Assembly (NCBI RefSeq): GCF_042100115.1
Contig: NC_091273.1
Coordinates: 3,472,001-3,536,000 of the forward strand
DNA length: 64,000 bases
Direction of reading: 5' to 3'
DNA from: Alternaria dauci
Lineage: Eukaryota > Ascomycota > Dothideomycetes > Pleosporales > Pleosporaceae
Shown here in pieces: positions 58,130 to 64,000 of this stretch. The notes below the pieces were generated by a model. That model ran no database searches. It saw only the letters and a list, made by a program, of their open reading frames with translations, and had not been told where the DNA came from. The stretch's first letter is position 1, and each line of letters opens with the position of its first letter. The position numbers and the translations under genes were made by a program.

Positions 58130-60860
58130 CTTGCTTGCTCTTTTATTCTTTGTGCGCCGTCGAGTGCCTCAAAGGTGTCGCGAGGGTAGCCGTGGCGAGC
58201 TCCGCAAAGGGAAGCTGAGGATACGGAGAGCGTGAGGAAGAGCTCGTGAGCGGAGCAAATAGACGTGGTTATTTCTACGACGAAGTGACGGCGCAAACGT
58301 TTGTAGGCAGCAAAGTGGTTGTGAGTTCACTTGGGCGACATTGTCAGGCTGCAGTGACGGCGAACCACGGACCATCATAGTGGGGTCGACGCAGGCGCCA
58401 CGAGGCGGGGCAGCCAGCTAGCTGTGGCTGGTGTGCACTAGCTCTTTATGGAAGCAGCTCGAATCCACGTGAGATATGTCTACACTGACGATATCTGAGC
58501 TGGAGAAGAAGGAAAAAGCATCTTGACATCTATGGATTACTAGGCGATGCGTACCTTTCAATGAAGCATGCTGGCTTTTGGTCTTCTAAGAGGATAATAA
58601 GAACAGCGTTGAGCTGCTGACTCAACGCATTGGACAGGAGCTTCTACGTCAAGTTCTTCCCTTCGCACCTCTCTGACTTGCGGCAGTGGTGAAGCCTTCA
58701 CACCGCTCTTGCCCAAGTCGTCCAAGTCTACATGGATCCCCCTTTCTCAATTGAAGCATGCTCCTTCGGCTCCGAAAGACAGAAGAAGAAAGCAGCACAG
58801 CCCTATACGACATCCCGGTGCATAACCCTGACTGGCTAAAGACTCCCACACCCCGAGCAGATCATCCGAAGGACCAAGATGCTCTGGCTTCCCAATCGGC
58901 GTAATGGCACCACTACTGAAAGTCCAAGGTGAAACACCCACCGCCGCAAGGCCTCATCTCACCGCCCCTGCATAATGCACACCTAGTTCAGAGATGCAAG
59001 ATACAACAAAAGAAAACAAGAGCGATATAAGTGACTTGTCATTCAAACGGGTAATGGCTGCTAGAATAGACGTTATTACTGGATAGGGAAAGATGTAAGT
59101 GATCAACTGCCAAGGGCACTAAACACGGGGCCATGACCATCCGACAAAAATATCTCATGCCGATCTCTGGTATACACAACGCCCATGCAGTGGCGTTGCC
59201 GCGAACGCTACCGGCTTGCTCGCATGTAATCCTTGCCGTCTAACCTGCTTCAACCATCCCCGAACCGAAGATTCTCCAAAACGTAAAGTCGCCATTTCCA
59301 AAACTATGTACATGTCTAAGAAGAGAAAAACTGAACTGGCGACCGTTAGGCGAGCCAGAGCATGCCGAATGTAAAGCCGAGTGAGATGCCGAAAGAATCC
59401 CCATCTAAAAACGGGTAACAGGGGTATATGTGCACAATCTGATAGCCAACAGACAGGCGGAAAGTAACTACACTTTGTGGTGATAGTACTGAAGAAAAAA
59501 AGGAAAACGAGGTTTGATGTCTGCGAACAGATATGCTACCGTTGAAAGCGTCTCAAGGATGTATCCATGTCTTGCAATCCGGTCTTGATGCGGTGTCGGA
59601 AGGTACCTGATATGCCAGATACCACGAACGGTAACCAATTCGATAGTGTGTATTTGACAATAAAGATCCGGCCAAAATGCCGGATGTAACACGAGCCCCC
59701 AGTGCCCGACAAGGAAGAACGAGTCTAAAGTTGGTTGCAACAGGTAGCTTACACCGAAGCCTATATCGAAAGCAACCGGGTATAGTACAGAAAAGGATGA
59801 AGTGTTCGGACCCAGCCGTTCAATCGGGGTTATGCATGTCGAGCCGGCGCTTAACGAGCATCGTTATGGGCCGTAGCCAAGAAACGACCTTGACGCAACT
59901 CGTCAAGTATAGCAACAACAACAACAACCATATCCGCAAGGTGAGCCGCACAACAAGGCGACCAACCGGCGACAATAGGAATAATGCCGACACTGCAGCA
60001 GTTGTGAGATGCATCCGATGTATACAAAAATGGCATTGTCGCAACGTGTGGGGTTTGCAAGCGCAGAACAGAGACCAAGAAACGCGGCAATGCTGATGCT
60101 GACAAAGGTACCAAGCACCATGGAAGATGATGCAACCGGGAGGCGGGGAGGTGGGGAAGCGAAGCATGCAGAACAACCGCCGTCTGATAGCACAACCTAG
60201 CCGCAGTTATGCCAACAAGAAAAATGTTGAAGTCATACTAAGACTCAACTGGGTGCCGATGCGCCGCGATATAACGCCAGGTATAGCCAGCATGTTGGAT
60301 TTGGAAAAAAAAAGAAAAGGGCCCAGATATGCAGCCCGCAAAGCAGATCGGAGCCTTTCTCAAAGGGGGAGACGGCAGGATCCGGAGAAAAAACTCCGTT
60401 GCTCGCGATACCAACAGCAAGTGTCTTTGTCTTGGAAGCAATCTAGATCATGCTACCAGCAAATAAACACTGGGTCGGAATGCGTGTGTGTATGTGCAGC
60501 CGTGGGAACGCGACATTGCGACGTAATTTTATGAGATGAGGGAAGACGTTCCTTGGGTGGGGTTGCAGGTCCGTGCACTAAGATTTTGAGATGAAGTGGA
60601 AAGGCCGGAATTTGGAGGTCTGGAAGTCTCGATGGTCTTTGTCTCATTTCGCTTGCGGATCTCTTGTAAATAATCGCACCTTTTTTGTCCTCTCATCAGC
60701 AAAGCAGGTTCTTGATGCCCGATTGCCATGCCAACATGCTCGCGTTCGCGTTCGCTCGGATGAATTAGAATTGAAATCGAGCTTATCGAAGGACCGATAG
60801 CAATCACAATAGCGACCAATCCAAATTCGTACAGTCGCGATGCTGAAACCACGTCCCAAC
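58130..60860. other. Intergenic, no firm gene
   Basis: The first 300 bases are the RUB1 leader and promoter. A 48-codon frame at 58758-58904 (+) with fairly coding-like content (ALYDIPVHNPDWLKTPTPRA) may be a gene fragment. From 59.0 to 60.8 kb I see only short frames on both strands, a CAA-rich microsatellite at 59911-59928, and the 3' side of the Pro/Gln-rich gene. No tRNA was recognised. Confidence 0.45.
59911..59928. repeat. (CAA)n microsatellite
   Basis: A short tandem CAA tract lies in non-coding DNA, with no evident function. Confidence 0.75.
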
Positions 60861-62429
60861 CTAATGGTCACCAGATTCTCTTTTAGGAGATGACGTGTAT
60901 CCTCGATCCCATTGCTGATGTGTTGCGTACTTTGGTGTTTCAGGTTGAGCAGACGTTGACGCCGGCGCGTAGTTCGGTTGACCATGGCCGCGAGAACCGT
61001 CTCGCTGAGGTGACGTTCCGTATGTCTGATCAGATTTGGATTTTGCCTTGTCCTCTGCATCCCTTGCTTCTTCTGCAATGTCGCTTTGTCGCAAAATTGT
61101 CTCGTGCGCAAGGCCAGAGACAGTGCCTCGCCGGCTCATTGAACCGCTGGAGCCCTCCGCCGCTCGTGTGGACGCATCTGATCGATTTCGTGCATGTCCT
61201 CTTCGTCCAGGAGTCGACGTTGACGACGACGATATGTGCGAGAAGGACGGCGATGTGTAAGATCCAGGCGCCGATGTAGGCGGCGGTGGAGGGGGGTGAG
61301 GGCCTTGGGCCTTGCGCTTTTTGGGGGAGCTGGTGTATTCTAGGTCAGACGCATGCGACGCAGCACGTTGCCGTGACTGGTGAACAGGCGAAGTTTTGTA
61401 TTTACCTGATGGCGTGGCTGGCGGGTTTCCACTTGCACTCTTCTGTTCTGAAGACGATGATGGCGGTACCCAATGATGAAAGTATATCGAAGGGGAGGAC
61501 TGCTCTTGCTGCTGTGTTTGTGTTTGCTGCAGTTGCTGCACACCTGCTGGGGCCGCAGGAGGTTGCTGAACTGTCATCTCGTTGGTAGTCAACCTAGGCA
61601 ATTGTGACTGAGGTAATGAGCGTTGAGCTGATGCGGCAGAACCACCAAGAGCAGCCTGTGCGGCTCTTGAACGCGGTGATGTTTGTCCCCCAGTGTAGGG
61701 ATTGGTAGAGAGCGGAGCATGCGGGACTTGTGTCTGTAGAGGCTGACCGGGTAGGACAGACGTGGGAGGCAATATCGTCGGTGGAGGTTGCGCCTGGCCA
61801 GCATACACTGCTGGTTGTTGTTGCCCGATCAATCGTGGGTCCCTTCGAAGATCTGGAGAAAGCTGTGCCTGTGCCTGAGCTTGTTGGTGGGCAGCTTGAA
61901 CTTGAGTCGTATACTGTTGAATCCACTCGGCACTGATGTTTGCGAGGTTGCCTCCCCCGATGCCAGCAAAGATGATTGGTACTAGGTGAGGCGGTACTCC
62001 TCCCTGCATAGATTCTCGAAGCATAGACTGCTCGACTTTGCGTTGCTCCAGTCGTAACGTTTCCTGTCGCGTCTTCTCCTCCTCTTGCTTGCGTCTTTCT
62101 TCTTCGGCTTTCGCCGCTAGCCAGTTCTTCATTCCGTCTTCTGCACCTTGCCATTGCGAAGGTGCTGGTGGTAACTGGCCTAATGACGACGACATCGATG
62201 GAGGCCCTCGAGCCGGATCTGGTAGCGTCATCGCCGAAGGAGGAGGAAGTCCTCGGTGAGGTGTACTCATGATGTGAGAGGAGTTGACCTCCTGTGCAGG
62301 TGGGGATAGCCCACGATGATGCCTACTTGAGTTTCGAGCAGCTGTAGAGGAAGAAGAGAAGGCTGGTGAGTAGGCATGGGGTTTGAATTCGAAATCGGGC
62401 TTAACCGGGTTAGAGAGTGTGAGCAACAT
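60861..62429 (-). CDS. Conserved fungal Pro/Gln/Ser-rich protein of unknown function, probably nuclear
   Basis: A single open frame of 522 residues. The one block that looks conserved and ordered lies at about 88-170: SQWQGAEDGMKNWLAAKAEE, a charged helix (RRKQEEEKTRQETLRLEQRK) and then GGVPPHLVPIIFAGIGGGNL. I recall similar fungal proteins with this arrangement but no assigned function. The rest is disordered: a Gln/Ala/Pro-rich middle, a Ser-rich part, and a basic SSPKKRKA (about 365-375) that fits a nuclear localisation signal. It could be a transcription or chromatin co-factor, which is only inferred from composition. The start may instead be the ATG at 62270 (MSTPHRGLPPPSAMTLPDPA), where conservation seems to begin. 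An in-frame 66-nt stretch starting GTAAAT and ending ACCTAG in the second half has intron-like ends but probably is coding. Confidence 0.8.
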   Translation of the reverse strand: MLLTLSNPVKPDFEFKPHAYSPAFSSSSTAARNSSRHHRGLSPPAQEVNSSHIMSTPHRGLPPPSAMTLPDPARGPPSMSSSLGQLPPAPSQWQGAEDGMKNWLAAKAEEERRKQEEEKTRQETLRLEQRKVEQSMLRESMQGGVPPHLVPIIFAGIGGGNLANISAEWIQQYTTQVQAAHQQAQAQAQLSPDLRRDPRLIGQQQPAVYAGQAQPPPTILPPTSVLPGQPLQTQVPHAPLSTNPYTGGQTSPRSRAAQAALGGSAASAQRSLPQSQLPRLTTNEMTVQQPPAAPAGVQQLQQTQTQQQEQSSPSIYFHHWVPPSSSSEQKSASGNPPATPSGKYKTSPVHQSRQRAASHASDLEYTSSPKKRKAQGPHPPPPPPTSAPGSYTSPSFSHISSSSTSTPGRRGHARNRSDASTRAAEGSSGSMSRRGTVSGLAHETILRQSDIAEEARDAEDKAKSKSDQTYGTSPQRDGSRGHGQPNYAPASTSAQPETPKYATHQQWDRGYTSSPKRESGDH

Positions 62430-64000
62430 GGAGGAATGTGGAGCCGGTGTGGTAGGTGTCGTGGGAGCAATTCAACATTGAGATGAGTCGTTGGGTGGCG
62501 CCAAAACTCGAGGGTCCGGAAGGAGAAGGAACAGTGTACATACTTATTCACCAGAGTACGTTTACCGGGACCACCATTCCGCAAATGGCCCGGGTTAGGA
62601 TCGTAGCCGTTGCCTTAGGGCCTAGGCTTAATATGTCCCTGGCAAAGTAGCTCCGATTTGATTCGCGGCCAAAGCAGGGCGACAAAGGGCACAGGAAGAG
62701 CAACAGGCGAAGCTGCATGCAACGAAGATCAGGCCCCGGTAAAAGCTCGCGTGGGCCGGCGTGGTCGATCAAGTCCAGATTGGAGAGAGGCAAGTGAAAA
62801 TGGGCAACGGTGGGGAATGGTGTACGAGAAGGGAAGAGGGCCGACTGGAATTGGACCAACCAACTGGGGTGACGGCCGCAAAGGCTTGAGAGTAGCACGA
62901 GCAAACGGCAGGCCGTACGTCAATGACGGGCGATATGTGGCGTTCGACAGGCGAAGGTGGGAGGGGACACTTGCAGGGATATGCATGAAACGGGATGGGT
63001 TGTCAGCAAGTGCGATGTTGTTAGAAATGGTAGTGCGCGTTCTTGTAGTCCCACCATGTGACGCGCCTGGAGAAGGACTCCGGCTGATGCAAACTCTGGT
63101 AGCGGTTCCCACTTGTGGCGCTGGTTTTTTTTTGCCGCAAAACTACTTACGTCCCGTTTGCCAGCCAAGCAGGTTCAGCTTGAAAGCAGCGACGGTAGTT
63201 TGATGATACATTGGCCTGAAGCTAGACGCAGAAGAGATGGCGCCACGGATACTTCCACATTGGCCTCGATCAACTCATGGCCCCAGAATGCTGCAGAGCA
63301 GACGAGGTGAAGCTCAGGCACACCAGGTGCTACCGATTTGTGCTGTACAATGAAAACGAACGAGCCAGAAGACTTCAGCATCATTCTGGTCGTACTGGAC
63401 CGCTCGCATGCTGCTGTCGTAAGGCCGCAGCTGATGACCGCAAATTGGATGATAATGCCTCGACTAGGCAAAATGGCATCAGGCACGCATTCGGTAATTA
63501 GTTGTGCAGCTCTGCTCTGGACCACCACCGCTGCTAGGTTCATGGGTATCTGTGCCTGTGGCTGAACGCGAGGCTCAAGGCATGTGGACTTGATGGCGTG
63601 GCCTGGGATTCTGAGCCGTGCGCTAACACCAGCCAGCAGGGTCAAACGTCCGGGAGGAAGCGAGCGCAAGATTACCGCTGCCCGGATTGTGAACTGGCTC
63701 AACCTAGCTCGTCCGGGTCGCATGATAGGAAATGAAGGGTCGTCACCATCGTCAGACCTCAGCCATGTAATATCCCGGAGTGGAAACGTGAAATGAGGTT
63801 TTCGTGTTCTAGCAGCCGCCGTGCTTCATGACGCAACCTTGGAATTGGTGGAAATGTAGCCTGTGGCCATGGTGCAGAACCTGTTCCGAGTTTAGTGTAA
63901 TACCAGCCCGAACAAGTATACACATGCCGTCATAGCGTCAACGGCTGAGAGTGCTTGGGTGAAGAGCACAGTGGTGGCACGGAGCAAGGGACCATCTTCA
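62430..64000. other. Intergenic at the right edge, no firm gene
   Basis: The first part is the promoter and leader of the Pro/Gln-rich gene. The longest frames (62658-63203 + and 63175-63723 -) have no motif, no splice sites that improve them, and no coding-like composition. Nothing recognisable reaches the right edge of the window. Confidence 0.45.

Noticed and set aside
63175..63723. A 182-codon frame on the - strand near the right edge
   Set aside because: No recognisable motif, no leader or splice signals, and overlapping frames of similar size on the + strand. Length alone is not enough.

Overview
This is nuclear DNA of a filamentous ascomycete fungus. It is most likely a Dothideomycete of the Pleosporales type, but that placement rests on protein flavour and gene style, since I could run no alignment. 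The supporting signs are short introns (mostly 45-70 nt, with GTAAGT/GTACGT/GTATGT donors, CTAAC/CTGAC-like branch sites and CAG/TAG acceptors), no operons, 5' leaders rich in C and T, and typical fungal families: a PDR-type ABC transporter, an ENA-type P-ATPase, a Zn2Cys6 regulator and a GH28 rhamnogalacturonase. I rebuilt the gene models by joining exons by hand. Every multi-exon model listed as a firm gene closes in frame.

Layout, left to right. 1-7 kb: the 5' end of a DDX60-like helicase gene (- strand, cut by the window edge), a small proline-rich two-exon gene (-), TAF6 (+) and a single-pass membrane protein of unknown role (-). 7-23 kb, all on the - strand: the ABC transporter, an Opi1-like phospholipid regulator, an ELO fatty acid elongase and the PP2A B56 subunit. 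24-40 kb, all on the + strand: a TFIIIC subunit (Tfc1/Sfc1 type) divergent from the B56 gene, cytochrome c oxidase subunit VI (COX6), and the 11.6-kb TRA1 gene. 42-52 kb, + strand: rhamnogalacturonase, a degraded small coding region, the ENA-type ATPase and a membrane-anchored RING-H2 protein. 52-62 kb, - strand: a Zn2Cys6 regulator, an alpha/beta hydrolase, RUB1/NEDD8 and a Pro/Gln-rich conserved protein.

Most genes are housekeeping and unrelated to each other. TAF6, TRA1 and the TFIIIC subunit all serve transcription. OPI1 and ELO both concern lipid metabolism but are not obviously a cluster. The Zn2Cys6 gene and the hydrolase next to it are the only plausible regulator/enzyme pair. The rhamnogalacturonase indicates a fungus able to attack pectin.

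I see no CRISPR, no intact transposon, no rRNA or tRNA gene that I can defend, and no secondary-metabolite cluster. I found no clear new biological system. The most unusual points are gene-structure details: two independent GC-AG introns, a 10-nt internal exon, a stop-free 57-nt intron in TRA1, an intron in COX6 flanked by a direct repeat, and a frame-broken small gene near 44.4 kb.
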